DNA of 64,000 nt, taken from positions 1,560,501-1,624,500 of the forward strand of contig NZ_CP032485.1 in assembly GCF_006542335.1 (NCBI RefSeq). Reading direction: 5' to 3'. The notes beneath the pieces are model-generated. The model saw only the letters and a program-made list of their open reading frames with translations. It did not search any database and was not told the origin of the DNA. Both the position numbers and the translations under genes were made by a program. Shown piece after piece: positions 1-7,724 of this stretch (position 1 is its first letter; each line of letters starts with the position of its first letter). The DNA is from Neokomagataea tanensis. GTDB taxonomy: Bacteria > Pseudomonadota > Alphaproteobacteria > Acetobacterales > Acetobacteraceae.

Positions 1-126
1 AAGGCATGTGACGTTCATGCAGAATTGTCTTGCGCATTGTCTGCTAAAAAGCGTTCGATCGTTCGTCACATGTTTTGAAATATGTGCCGATTGCTTATTG
101 TCAGTGAGGGGTAAGAAGGTTTCGAC

Positions 127-792
127 ATGAAGAGCTACGCCGCACAGCAGCGCAAGCCGGCAGATTATCTTGTCGCAATCATCGTAGCCGCGCTGGCTAT
201 GGGCGGCATCGTCTATGCGCTCATGAGCGGTGCTGTGGGCAAGCTCACCCACGAGCAGCCGCCGATCAAAACTGAAGTGATCAAAGAGCAGCCAAAGCCG
301 CCGCCGCCACCGCCACCGCCGCCACCGCCGCAGATGGAACAGCCGCCGCCGCCGTATATTCCGCCGCCGAAGATCAGTGTTCCGCCGCCACCGAAGGCTG
401 TGCAACGTGTAACACACACGAAGCCGCCGCATCCGGTACCGCCGAGCCCGACGCCGACACCAGTGCCGACGCCAGCTCCGCCTTCACCGAACCCGGTCCC
501 GGCAGTTCCTGACCACAGCGCAGGCGCACGCCCAATTAACGGGGCAAAGCCTGAGTATCCGGAAGAAGCTCAAGAAGAAAACCGCGAAGGCAAAGTAACC
601 GCCAGCTGCGATATTCTTCCAACGGGTTACACAGCAAACTGTCAGATCGTCAGCTCAAGCGGTGGTCACGAGTTTGTTGAAAGCGCGCTCGAGTTCCTGC
701 GTAAAGCAAAGTATCAGCCTGCGATTGTTAATGGTGCACCAGTTACAGAGCATCATCACATTCTGCACGTTGACTTTAATCTGGGCGACTAA
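127..792 (+). CDS. tonB: TonB energy transducer
   Basis: TonB carries proton-motive energy from the ExbB/ExbD motor across the periplasm to outer-membrane TonB-dependent receptors. The 221-residue product has a short cytoplasmic N-terminus, one membrane anchor (about residues 17-35), a long proline-rich spacer with repeated PPP and PxP runs (about 45-135), and a C-terminal TonB domain (about 140-221) that begins with the typical 'KPEYPEEAQEENREGKV' pattern. An AGAAGG ribosome site lies seven bases before the ATG. It is the first gene of a run with exbB, two exbD copies and a helical-repeat gene. Two TonB-dependent receptors elsewhere in the window are possible clients, which is an inference. 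Confidence 0.93.
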   Translation: MKSYAAQQRKPADYLVAIIVAALAMGGIVYALMSGAVGKLTHEQPPIKTEVIKEQPKPPPPPPPPPPPQMEQPPPPYIPPPKISVPPPPKAVQRVTHTKPPHPVPPSPTPTPVPTPAPPSPNPVPAVPDHSAGARPINGAKPEYPEEAQEENREGKVTASCDILPTGYTANCQIVSSSGGHEFVESALEFLRKAKYQPAIVNGAPVTEHHHILHVDFNLGD

Positions 793-822
793 AACGCAAG
801 CTCAGGCTTCGATGATTAAGGT

Positions 823-861
823 TTCCTCTTCCTAGTCAGGTTTTTCTGGCGGGAAGAGGAA
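823..861 (+). promoter_or_regulatory. Hairpin in the tonB-exbB intergenic region
   Basis: A perfect 10-bp inverted repeat (TTCCTCTTCC at 823-832, GGAAGAGGAA at 852-861) encloses a T-rich loop. No clean U-tract follows, so it is not a textbook terminator. It could be an attenuator or an mRNA-stability element that sets the tonB:exbB ratio; this is inference. Confidence 0.45.
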
Positions 862-942
862 TTATAAAAATTCGGCTCTGAAACATATTTTTTGAGCTGC
901 CAAGTTTAAGATCGCTCGGCTCCGAGCATTTTAGTTGAGGAT

Positions 943-1989
943 ATGGAGTTCATGACCAGACTGTTCCGCCTTCCCGCTCTTGCTGCTCCTACGAAGGCGC
1001 GTGCCGTTCGGGCCAGCGCTATGGCTCTGACGCTGGCTCTGGCGACGGGCGCTGTAGCACCTGCTATCAGCTATGCTCAGGATGCTTCCCAGAACGCAGC
1101 ACCTGCGACGGCTCCAGCTGATCAGTCAGCAGCACCTGCTGCTCCTGCACCAGCAGCTCCTGACGCAGCTGCACCAGCAGCGCCTGCGCCTGACGCAGCC
1201 GCACCAGCAGCTACACCAGACGCTTCAGCACCAGCTGCAGCTGAAAAAGTTGCACCACCAGCTGAAGACACAGCACCAAAGGGCAACCCATACGGCCTCG
1301 GCGCTCTGTGGGCGAATGGTGACATCATCGCACGTGGCGTGTTGATCATCATGGTCATCATGTCAGCTGGTACCTGGATCATCATGGTCAGCAAATTCCT
1401 TGAGCAGGCACGTGTGCTTTCTGCTGCAAAAGAATCTGCTCGTGAATTCTGGGCGAAGCCTTCAATCCAAGAAGGTGCGGCTGCTCTTAAGGCATCTTCT
1501 CCTTTCCGCTACATTGCCGAAACAGGCATTGTGGCTGCTGAGCACCACGATGGCTCAATGCGTGACTCGATCGACCTGCACTCATGGACCGAAATGTCCA
1601 TCTCTCGTTCAGTCGAGACGGTAAACACACGTCTGCAAGGTGGCCTCGCATTCCTTGGTACAGTTGGTTCAACGTCTCCGTTCGTTGGTCTGTTCGGTAC
1701 CGTTTGGGGTATTTACCACGCTCTGACAGCTATCGGTATTTCCGGTCAGGCTTCTATCGACAAGGTTGCAGGCCCAGTTGGTGAATCCTTGATCATGACA
1801 GCTATCGGTCTTGCAACGGCTGTTCCTGCTGTTCTGGGTTACAACTTGCTGGTTCGCCGTAACAAGGGCGCTATGGACCGCATCCGTAACTTCGCAGCTG
1901 ACGTTCAGTCCATCCTGATTGGTGGCTTCCGTCACGGTTCTTCACCAGAAGCAGGTAAGATGGCTTCTTCAACCAGCAACCGAGGCTAA
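943..1989 (+). CDS. exbB: ExbB/TolQ/MotA-family proton channel with Ala/Pro-rich N-terminal extension
   Basis: ExbB is the inner-membrane stator-like subunit that, with ExbD, uses the proton gradient to energise TonB. The product is 348 residues, longer than the roughly 240 of E. coli ExbB. Residues 1-47 look like a signal peptide ending near 'ISYAQDA'. They are followed by an Ala/Pro-rich low-complexity stretch (about 50-105) and then the MotA/TolQ/ExbB core with three membrane segments. The core includes the conserved 'FVGLFGTVWGIYHAL' and 'PAVLGYNLLVRR' type motifs. Two in-frame ATGs compete for the start (943 and 952), and ribosome-site sequence lies near both. exbD follows after four bases. 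Confidence 0.92.
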   Translation: MEFMTRLFRLPALAAPTKARAVRASAMALTLALATGAVAPAISYAQDASQNAAPATAPADQSAAPAAPAPAAPDAAAPAAPAPDAAAPAATPDASAPAAAEKVAPPAEDTAPKGNPYGLGALWANGDIIARGVLIIMVIMSAGTWIIMVSKFLEQARVLSAAKESAREFWAKPSIQEGAAALKASSPFRYIAETGIVAAEHHDGSMRDSIDLHSWTEMSISRSVETVNTRLQGGLAFLGTVGSTSPFVGLFGTVWGIYHALTAIGISGQASIDKVAGPVGESLIMTAIGLATAVPAVLGYNLLVRRNKGAMDRIRNFAADVQSILIGGFRHGSSPEAGKMASSTSNRG

Positions 1990-1993
1990 TCCC

Positions 1994-2416
1994 ATGGGAA
2001 TGAACGTCGGAGGAGGCGGCGGTGACGACGAGGTGGTGTCGGCTATCAACACCACTCCCCTCGTCGACGTCATGCTGGTGCTGCTGATCATCTTCTTGAT
2101 CACGATCCCTGTCGCAACACACACTGTTAAGTTGAAGCTGCCGGTTGATGCCAATCAACCGACGCAGACGAAGCCGGGCAACGTTGTGTTGGCAGTGACT
2201 GCAAATGGACAAGTGTTCTGGGATACAACACCAGTACGCTCACGCGACGAGTTGCTGAACCGCTTGGTTACAGTTGCTAAGAAGCAGCCACAGCCACAAA
2301 TTCAGGTTCGTGGTGATGGCGCAGCAAAGTACATGGCGGTCGGTCAGGTCGTAGCTACGTGCCAAGAGGCAGGCATCGCTCACGTGGACTTCATCACTGA
2401 GCAACCTCACTCGTAA
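1994..2416 (+). CDS. exbD: ExbD biopolymer transport protein (first copy)
   Basis: ExbD is a single-span inner-membrane protein whose membrane aspartate carries protons in the ExbB-ExbD motor. I place the start at the ATG at 1994, four bases after the exbB stop, giving 140 residues. An in-frame extension back to 1919 would run inside exbB and has no family-like sequence. The membrane segment follows 'INTTPLVDVMLVLL', with the key Asp at residue 25, as in E. coli ExbD. The rest is the periplasmic domain. A second, different exbD follows 67 bases downstream, so the motor may be a hetero-oligomer. That is an arrangement also seen in some other Proteobacteria. Confidence 0.92.
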   Translation: MGMNVGGGGGDDEVVSAINTTPLVDVMLVLLIIFLITIPVATHTVKLKLPVDANQPTQTKPGNVVLAVTANGQVFWDTTPVRSRDELLNRLVTVAKKQPQPQIQVRGDGAAKYMAVGQVVATCQEAGIAHVDFITEQPHS

Positions 2417-2424
2417 GGTTGGTC

Positions 2425-2449
2425 GCAGGGTCTGAAATTCAGGCCCTGC
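2425..2449 (+). promoter_or_regulatory. Strong hairpin between the two exbD genes
   Basis: GCAGGG (2425-2430) pairs with CCCTGC (2444-2449), and CTGAA pairs with TTCAG inside, leaving an almost loop-free stem. A run of seven T lies 11 bases after it (2461-2467), just before the ribosome site of the second exbD. It may be a weak terminator or an mRNA processing site that alters the ratio of the two ExbD proteins. Confidence 0.5.
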
Positions 2450-2483
2450 GCTCCCTTCAGTTTTTTTAGGAAGGACCGCCGAC

Positions 2484-2912
2484 ATGGGTATGAACGTTGG
2501 AAGCAGCTCCGAAGACGAAGGTATCGTCGATATCAACACCACGCCATTGATTGACGTGATGTTGGTGCTGCTGATCATGCTTATCATTACCATTCCGCTG
2601 CAGACGCACTCCATTGCGATTGACCTGCCGCAAGGTAACCCGCCTCCGTCAAACGAGCAGCCAAAGCTGGTGACGGTTAGCATTGGTTACGACAACAGCA
2701 TTAGCTGGAACGGTGAAGCGATTGATTCAGAGGCGTCTCTGCAATCTCACATGGCTTCAGCTGCGTCAGAAGCGACCCAACCAGAAATGCATATTCACCC
2801 TGACCGTCTTGCAGATTATAAGACGGTTGCTCATGTTATGGCTGATGCACAGCGCCTTGGTGTCACGAAACTTGGCATCGTTGGTCTGGACCAGTTCATG
2901 GAAGGACAGTAA
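2484..2912 (+). CDS. exbD: ExbD biopolymer transport protein (second copy)
   Basis: This is a second ExbD of 142 residues, clearly homologous to the upstream copy. Both begin MGMNVG, are acidic near residue 12, and carry 'NTTPL(V/I)DVMLVLL' with the membrane proton-carrying Asp (residue 24 here). The periplasmic half has diverged a great deal, so the two copies are probably not redundant. A strong AGGAAGG ribosome site precedes the ATG. The stop lies three bases before the GTG start of the following helical-repeat gene. Confidence 0.91.
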   Translation: MGMNVGSSSEDEGIVDINTTPLIDVMLVLLIMLIITIPLQTHSIAIDLPQGNPPPSNEQPKLVTVSIGYDNSISWNGEAIDSEASLQSHMASAASEATQPEMHIHPDRLADYKTVAHVMADAQRLGVTKLGIVGLDQFMEGQ

Positions 2913-2915
2913 TTC

Positions 2916-4160
2916 GTGTCTTTGTCCCTTAACCGCTTCAACCTTACCCGTAACTCGCTCATGGCCGGTAGTGCTGCCCTGAGTCTCGCGTTCTTTGGTA
3001 CGGCTTCGGCTGCTGATGTCTTAGGGCAGGCCGTTGGTAAGGATCTGCAGCAGGCTCAGTCTGCCCTTGCATCCAAAGACTACGCAAAGGCCATGGCTGC
3101 AGTAGATGCTGCGGACGCTGTTAAGGGCAAGACCGAGTACGAAGCGTATACGACAGCTCAAATGCGCGCTGCCGTAGCCGCTCAGTCCGGTAATACTGCA
3201 GCTGCTCTTAAAGCTTATGATGTTTTAATTGATAGCTCACGCACACCAGCAGCTGCCAAAAGCCAGATGCTGATGGCGGAAGCCACAATGGCTTACTCTG
3301 CCAAGAACTACCCGCAAGCTATTCAGGCAACGGAACGCTACCTGAAGGACCACGGCTTGGATCCACGCATGCAGACAGTGCTCATTCAGAGCTACTACCT
3401 GCAAGGCGACTGGAAGGGCTGTGCCCAAGCTGCACAGAAGCAGGTTGATGCAACGATTGCAGCGGGCAAGGCTCCAGCTGAAAATCACTTGCAGATGCTG
3501 GCTACTGCCTACACAAATTTAAAAGATTCTGATGCCAAGGCACACACATACGTGCTGCTGGCTAAATATTATAATAAGCCTGATTACTGGGCTATGCTGA
3601 TTCATGATCTGGTGGCCAATCCAAATCTTCAGCCGCCTCTCGTACTATATGTCGAGCGCCTGCGTCTTCAGACTGGTGTTTTGAAAGATCCATCTGACTT
3701 CCAGGACATGGGTGAGCGCGCTGTCCAAATGGGTCTCGCTCAGTTGGCGCTGAAGCTATTGGATCAGGGTTACGCGGATAAAATTCTGGGGGTCGGTCCG
3801 TCCGCACCAGCGACCGCGAAGTTCCATGCTTTCGTAGCGCAACGCGCTGCGACGGATCGGGCTCAATTGCCGCAAAGCACTGCCGCTGCAAAAACAGCGC
3901 CAAATGCAGGGCCAGCTCTAACCACTGGTTACAACCTTGTCCTGAACGGGCAGGCGGATGCTGGCTTGGACCTCATGAAAACCGGATTGGGTAAGAATCC
4001 TCGTTACCCGGATCTGGCAATTGTGGAGTATGGTATGGCTCAGATGGATGCCGGGCATAAAGCCGATGCTATCCAGACGTTCAATTCCATTAAGAACCCT
4101 GGCCCGGCACGTGATGTAGCAGCCCTCTGGGCGCTGCTGTTGTCACCCACGGCGCACTGA
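2916..4160 (+). CDS. Secreted TPR-like helical-repeat protein of the TonB operon
   Basis: The product is 414 residues. A signal peptide (about 1-32, ending 'FGTASA-AD') is followed by Ala-rich amphipathic helices with TPR-like spacing, for example near 'QAQSALASKDYAKAMAAVDAAD', 'AEATMAYSAKNYPQAIQATERYL' and 'VLNGQADAGLDLMKTGL'. I infer a periplasmic scaffold. The start is a GTG three bases after the second exbD, so it is translationally close to the TonB motor genes. This suggests a role in assembling or tuning TonB complexes, but no enzymatic motif is visible and the function is unknown. A terminator follows directly. Confidence 0.8.
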   Translation: MSLSLNRFNLTRNSLMAGSAALSLAFFGTASAADVLGQAVGKDLQQAQSALASKDYAKAMAAVDAADAVKGKTEYEAYTTAQMRAAVAAQSGNTAAALKAYDVLIDSSRTPAAAKSQMLMAEATMAYSAKNYPQAIQATERYLKDHGLDPRMQTVLIQSYYLQGDWKGCAQAAQKQVDATIAAGKAPAENHLQMLATAYTNLKDSDAKAHTYVLLAKYYNKPDYWAMLIHDLVANPNLQPPLVLYVERLRLQTGVLKDPSDFQDMGERAVQMGLAQLALKLLDQGYADKILGVGPSAPATAKFHAFVAQRAATDRAQLPQSTAAAKTAPNAGPALTTGYNLVLNGQADAGLDLMKTGLGKNPRYPDLAIVEYGMAQMDAGHKADAIQTFNSIKNPGPARDVAALWALLLSPTAH

Positions 4161-4185
4161 TAAGTTTTTACTTTTCGGTTGTTGA

Positions 4186-4217
4186 AACCCCTTCCAGTCT
4201 GACTGGAGGGGGTTTTT
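4186..4217 (+). terminator. Intrinsic terminator of the tonB-exb operon
   Basis: AACCCC..CCAGTC pairs with GACTGG..GGGGG around a one-base apparent loop, followed by TTTTTT. It lies between the convergent helical-repeat gene and flgH. An A-rich 5' side could let it act for flgH as well. Confidence 0.85.
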
Positions 4218-4221
4218 TCGT

Positions 4222-4965
4222 TCAGAAGGGTAAGATTGCATCTAAAATCTGTTGTCCATACCGAGGTGTCTGCAAGCGGCTCAGAGTGCCTCTGCCACCG
4301 TAAGATATACGCGCTTCTGCCATACGATCATGCGTAACGGTATTATCCGCCGTAATATCTTGGGGGCGAACTATGCCGGAGACCCCTAGTTCTCTTAACT
4401 CGCTATCGACGCGCATTTCCTGCTTTCCCATAACGACAAAATTACCGTTAGGAAGAACCTGTGTAATAGTTCCGGCAAGTCGTAGCGTAACGGTTTCATT
4501 TCGTGCAATTTTCCCAGTCGCATTGTTGCCGCTGCTGCTATTTGTGGCGAGACTATTTGCCCCTGTTAGCGCATCAATTATTTTTCCTTTAATGCCAAAA
4601 AAGTTCGGAATACCAATTTTTTGGTTTCCGTCCCGTTGAGCGGTCGTTCCGTTATTGACTGAGGCATTATCTGTAATGTTGACGATAATGGTAATCAGGT
4701 CGCCCACTTGAGAGGCGCGCTGGTCTTTGAAGAAGGCCCTGCTTCCGCTGCGCCACAGGCTTGATGGCTCTTGAGAGGGCGGGTGAGGTGTAGGCATTGG
4801 CATGGAAACGGGCTGATAGTTTGCCGCTAACGTTGGGTCCGAAATAGTCGTCATACGAGGGGGGCGTCCGATTTCGGTTAAATCGTCAAGATTGCTGCAC
4901 GCGCTCAAGAGCAGGGGTAACAGGCAGCATGCATGGTAAGGTTTGAAATTAGAAAAGTATTGCAT
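4222..4965 (-). CDS. flgH: Flagellar L-ring lipoprotein FlgH
   Basis: FlgH forms the outer-membrane L ring that serves as a bushing for the flagellar rod. The 247-residue protein has a lipoprotein signal with lipobox 'LLLSAC' (Cys near residue 23), a proline-rich linker, and the FlgH core. The core includes 'SLWRSGSRAFFKDQRASQVGDLITI', 'NGNFVVMGKQEMRV' and the C-terminal 'RISYGGRGTL' pattern. No other flagellar gene is visible in the window, although flgH usually lies with flgA, flgI or flgG. It is either a detached piece of a flagellar regulon or a remnant. It is intact and full length. Confidence 0.92.
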   Translation of the reverse strand: MQYFSNFKPYHACCLLPLLLSACSNLDDLTEIGRPPRMTTISDPTLAANYQPVSMPMPTPHPPSQEPSSLWRSGSRAFFKDQRASQVGDLITIIVNITDNASVNNGTTAQRDGNQKIGIPNFFGIKGKIIDALTGANSLATNSSSGNNATGKIARNETVTLRLAGTITQVLPNGNFVVMGKQEMRVDSELRELGVSGIVRPQDITADNTVTHDRMAEARISYGGRGTLSRLQTPRYGQQILDAILPF

Positions 4966-5178
4966 TTGAAAACTCGTGGCTGGGACGCAGAACAGCAGAA
5001 AATCACGAGATATTTTAAGAAGAGGTTAAAATAGAACCCCTGAGGTGAACTCTGCGTTGAGAGTCGAGCGCAAAATTAATCTGAGCCTTTGAAGATTATG
5101 GTGGCTGAGCCAGCTTTTGCTAACCGCATCAATAATCTTCGGAACAGTTAGAAGGCAGTTCAACCGGGAGTTATCTTA

Positions 5179-7680
5179 ATGGCGCCGAGCGTAGACAAGA
5201 ATGCGGACCGAGCACCGCCGTATAAAGAACACAAAAGGCGAGGGCTCTCTCGCTTTTTTCTGGTGTTCGCAGCAAGCATGTTTTTGTTGCTGCAAGGTGG
5301 CATTGCACGGGCAGAAGCCCCGCCAGTACCGAGCCTAACACAAGAGCAGGCACAGCAATTGCTCGGGGTTCTCAATGACGATGCCAAAAGACGCGCATTC
5401 ACGACGACGCTAAAAAATCTGGCTACAGCTCAAAGCGCTGGTGCAGTCCCGGGCGGTACGCCGGCGCCAGCAGCAAAAGCGCAGCCTGATAATCTTGGCA
5501 ACCAGATGCTGGATAGCGTTGTTGCTTTTGGCCATGCGATTCAACATGAAGCACATGTACTCGTAGGCACGGTCGGAAATGTCCGGGCGCTGGGGGTTTG
5601 GCTTGTCGGAGTCATACACAACCCGGCTGCTCAGGCTCTGATTCTAAAGGTGCTCCTGCGTGTTGCAGCGCTTTTAGTTGTTGGTGGTGCTTTGTGTGCG
5701 CTCCTACGCATCCTGCTTAAAAAACCACGCCAAGCTCTAGCTGAGCGCGGGCAACTCAAAAATGCCCGGGAAGAGCGAGATGAGTGGCGCGAAGCCCGTG
5801 ATGCACATAATGCGGCAGAAGCAACGCGCGAACAGAGCGATACGGTACGTTCCGCCAAAGAGGCAGAGCGCGATGAAGCTCAACGCGTACACCATCAAGG
5901 CTCTTGGTCTAAGCTAGTCCTTGCATTTAGACGTTTGCCCTTCGCATTTGGGCTATTCGTTTTGGACATTCTCCCGATTGCCATGTTCCCGTTGGCGGCT
6001 TTCCTCATTGAGGGCGTCGATACTGCGGGGGACAATGCGACTGGGGACGCTATTGAAGCTGTGGCATGGATTGGTTGTTTCGGTGCCTGTGGCTTTGTAG
6101 CGCTCATTCAGGCTTTGTTTGCTCCTCAGCATTCTTGGCGGCGTTTGCTCATCCTCGGCAATAAGGGGGCAGCATTCTGGTTCGGCTGGCTTAAGCGCCT
6201 TGGGACCACACTGGGCTTCGGTATTGCGGTGCTGACAGTTCTGTCTTCGGTTGGCATGCCTGAGGCTGTTGTTGGGGCATTGGGCAAACTGTTGGCTTTG
6301 CTACTGCACCTGCAAATTCTATTCATGATTTTGCGCGGACGCGCGCCGGTTTGGAAACTGTGCGAGCAAGCTGCGGCGCGTAGCCGGGTGCCAGGGATTA
6401 TCCGTTTCGTCGGCCATGGTTGGTGGATTGCCGCAATCTTCTTCGATCTGGCCTTGTGGCTTGTTTGGGCGGCTGAGATCCATGGTGGTTACGCAACGAT
6501 CACATCGCTGTTCCTCCGGACCTGCGTTGCTATCGCGTTAATACGTCTTGTAAGCATCATTGCTTACGGTGGAGTGGAGCGACTGTTCCGTCATTTGCCA
6601 GACTGGGCTTCACTTACGGAAGATGCCCAAACGCGAATTGGCCGCTATTATCCTGCAGCGCAGCATATTGTTACGATACTGCTTGCTGTTGTGACGGTTT
6701 TTGCGCTGTCTGTTGCGTGGGGTGCGCCCGTGCGTGAACTCTTCCAGCAAGGCGGTTTGGGGCAGCATATATTCTCGTCTGTACTGACTATACTTGTTGC
6801 GTTGTTGATCGGCGTGCTGGTGTGGGAAGTAGTCAGCGTTGCTACAGAGCGGCATTTGGACCGTTTGGTGAAGTCGGATGATGGTGTGGCCAAGGCTGCG
6901 CGTTTCCGTACCTTGCAACCAATGCTGCGCATTATTCTGCTCGTCGTTCTGTCAGCGGTAATTGGCTTGACGATTCTGTCAGAGATCGGCGTTAACACGG
7001 CCCCTCTGCTTGCCAGTGCATCCATTTTTGGTGTGGCTTTGGGTTTTGGTTCACAAAAACTAGTGCAAGATTTTATCAGCGGAATCTTTTTGCTGATGGA
7101 AAACGCGCTCACAGTTGGGGATGCTGTGACCTTGAGCGGGACTTACGGGGTGGTTGAGAAACTCTCCTTACGGACAGTCCACGTAAGGGCGAATGACGGG
7201 TCTATGAATATTTTCCCGTTCAGCTCCTTGAACCAGATTATAAATTATAACCGTGACTTTGCCCGGGCTATTATCGTGGCAGAGGTAGGCTACTCGGCGG
7301 ATACAGACGATGTGGTTAAGGCTATTAACGACATTACTGCTGAAATGCGGGCTGATCCTGAGTTCAAAAACCTCATTATTGATGACTTCCAGATGTGGGG
7401 CGTTGATTCATTGAATGACTGGTCGGTCACGGTAAGGGGTACCTTGCCTACGACGACAGCGGGTCGTTGGCCGGTCCAGCGTCAATTTTATCGCCGCATG
7501 AAGAAGTGCTTCGAAGCACGTGGCATTGACATTCCTTTCCCAACCCGGACACTGGAAGTTTCCGGACTGGAGCGCTTGACGGATTACCGTGGTCCAAACG
7601 GTGAGACGCTTGGAATAGCACCCGCAAAGCCTGAAGGTGGTCAGGCTCAGGGTGCTGGGCCTGATACGAGCGATAATTAG
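5179..7680 (+). CDS. Large MscS-family mechanosensitive channel
   Basis: This is a small-conductance mechanosensitive channel of the large, multi-span type (YbiO/YjeP-like), expected to release solutes on osmotic downshock. The 833-residue product has a signal peptide or first span ending near 'GGIARAEA', a periplasmic segment, and a charged cytoplasmic coiled-coil stretch (about 180-240, rich in E/R/A). About ten further membrane spans follow. The MscS pore and vestibule are at the C-terminal third ('LLASASIFGVALGFGSQKLVQDFISGIFLL', then the beta domain 'VGDAVTLSGTYGVVEKLSLRT'). A GGGAG ribosome site precedes the ATG. The porin gene follows after 44 bases. Confidence 0.9.
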   Translation: MAPSVDKNADRAPPYKEHKRRGLSRFFLVFAASMFLLLQGGIARAEAPPVPSLTQEQAQQLLGVLNDDAKRRAFTTTLKNLATAQSAGAVPGGTPAPAAKAQPDNLGNQMLDSVVAFGHAIQHEAHVLVGTVGNVRALGVWLVGVIHNPAAQALILKVLLRVAALLVVGGALCALLRILLKKPRQALAERGQLKNAREERDEWREARDAHNAAEATREQSDTVRSAKEAERDEAQRVHHQGSWSKLVLAFRRLPFAFGLFVLDILPIAMFPLAAFLIEGVDTAGDNATGDAIEAVAWIGCFGACGFVALIQALFAPQHSWRRLLILGNKGAAFWFGWLKRLGTTLGFGIAVLTVLSSVGMPEAVVGALGKLLALLLHLQILFMILRGRAPVWKLCEQAAARSRVPGIIRFVGHGWWIAAIFFDLALWLVWAAEIHGGYATITSLFLRTCVAIALIRLVSIIAYGGVERLFRHLPDWASLTEDAQTRIGRYYPAAQHIVTILLAVVTVFALSVAWGAPVRELFQQGGLGQHIFSSVLTILVALLIGVLVWEVVSVATERHLDRLVKSDDGVAKAARFRTLQPMLRIILLVVLSAVIGLTILSEIGVNTAPLLASASIFGVALGFGSQKLVQDFISGIFLLMENALTVGDAVTLSGTYGVVEKLSLRTVHVRANDGSMNIFPFSSLNQIINYNRDFARAIIVAEVGYSADTDDVVKAINDITAEMRADPEFKNLIIDDFQMWGVDSLNDWSVTVRGTLPTTTAGRWPVQRQFYRRMKKCFEARGIDIPFPTRTLEVSGLERLTDYRGPNGETLGIAPAKPEGGQAQGAGPDTSDN

Positions 7681-7724
7681 GGGAGCGGCTGGCTGGGAGG
7701 CTTGGCCGAGATGTTCTGAACGTT

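Noticed and set aside
213-419. Minus-strand Gly-rich frame opposite tonB
   Set aside because: It is the mirror of the proline codons (CCG) in the TonB linker and has no ribosome site.
1122-1394. Minus-strand Ala/Gly-rich frame opposite exbB
   Set aside because: It is the reverse complement of the Ala/Pro-rich ExbB linker and has no family likeness.
1919-1993. Longer start for the first exbD inside exbB
   Set aside because: The extra residues have no family pattern, and the ATG at 1994 gives the standard ExbD N-terminus with Asp25 in place.
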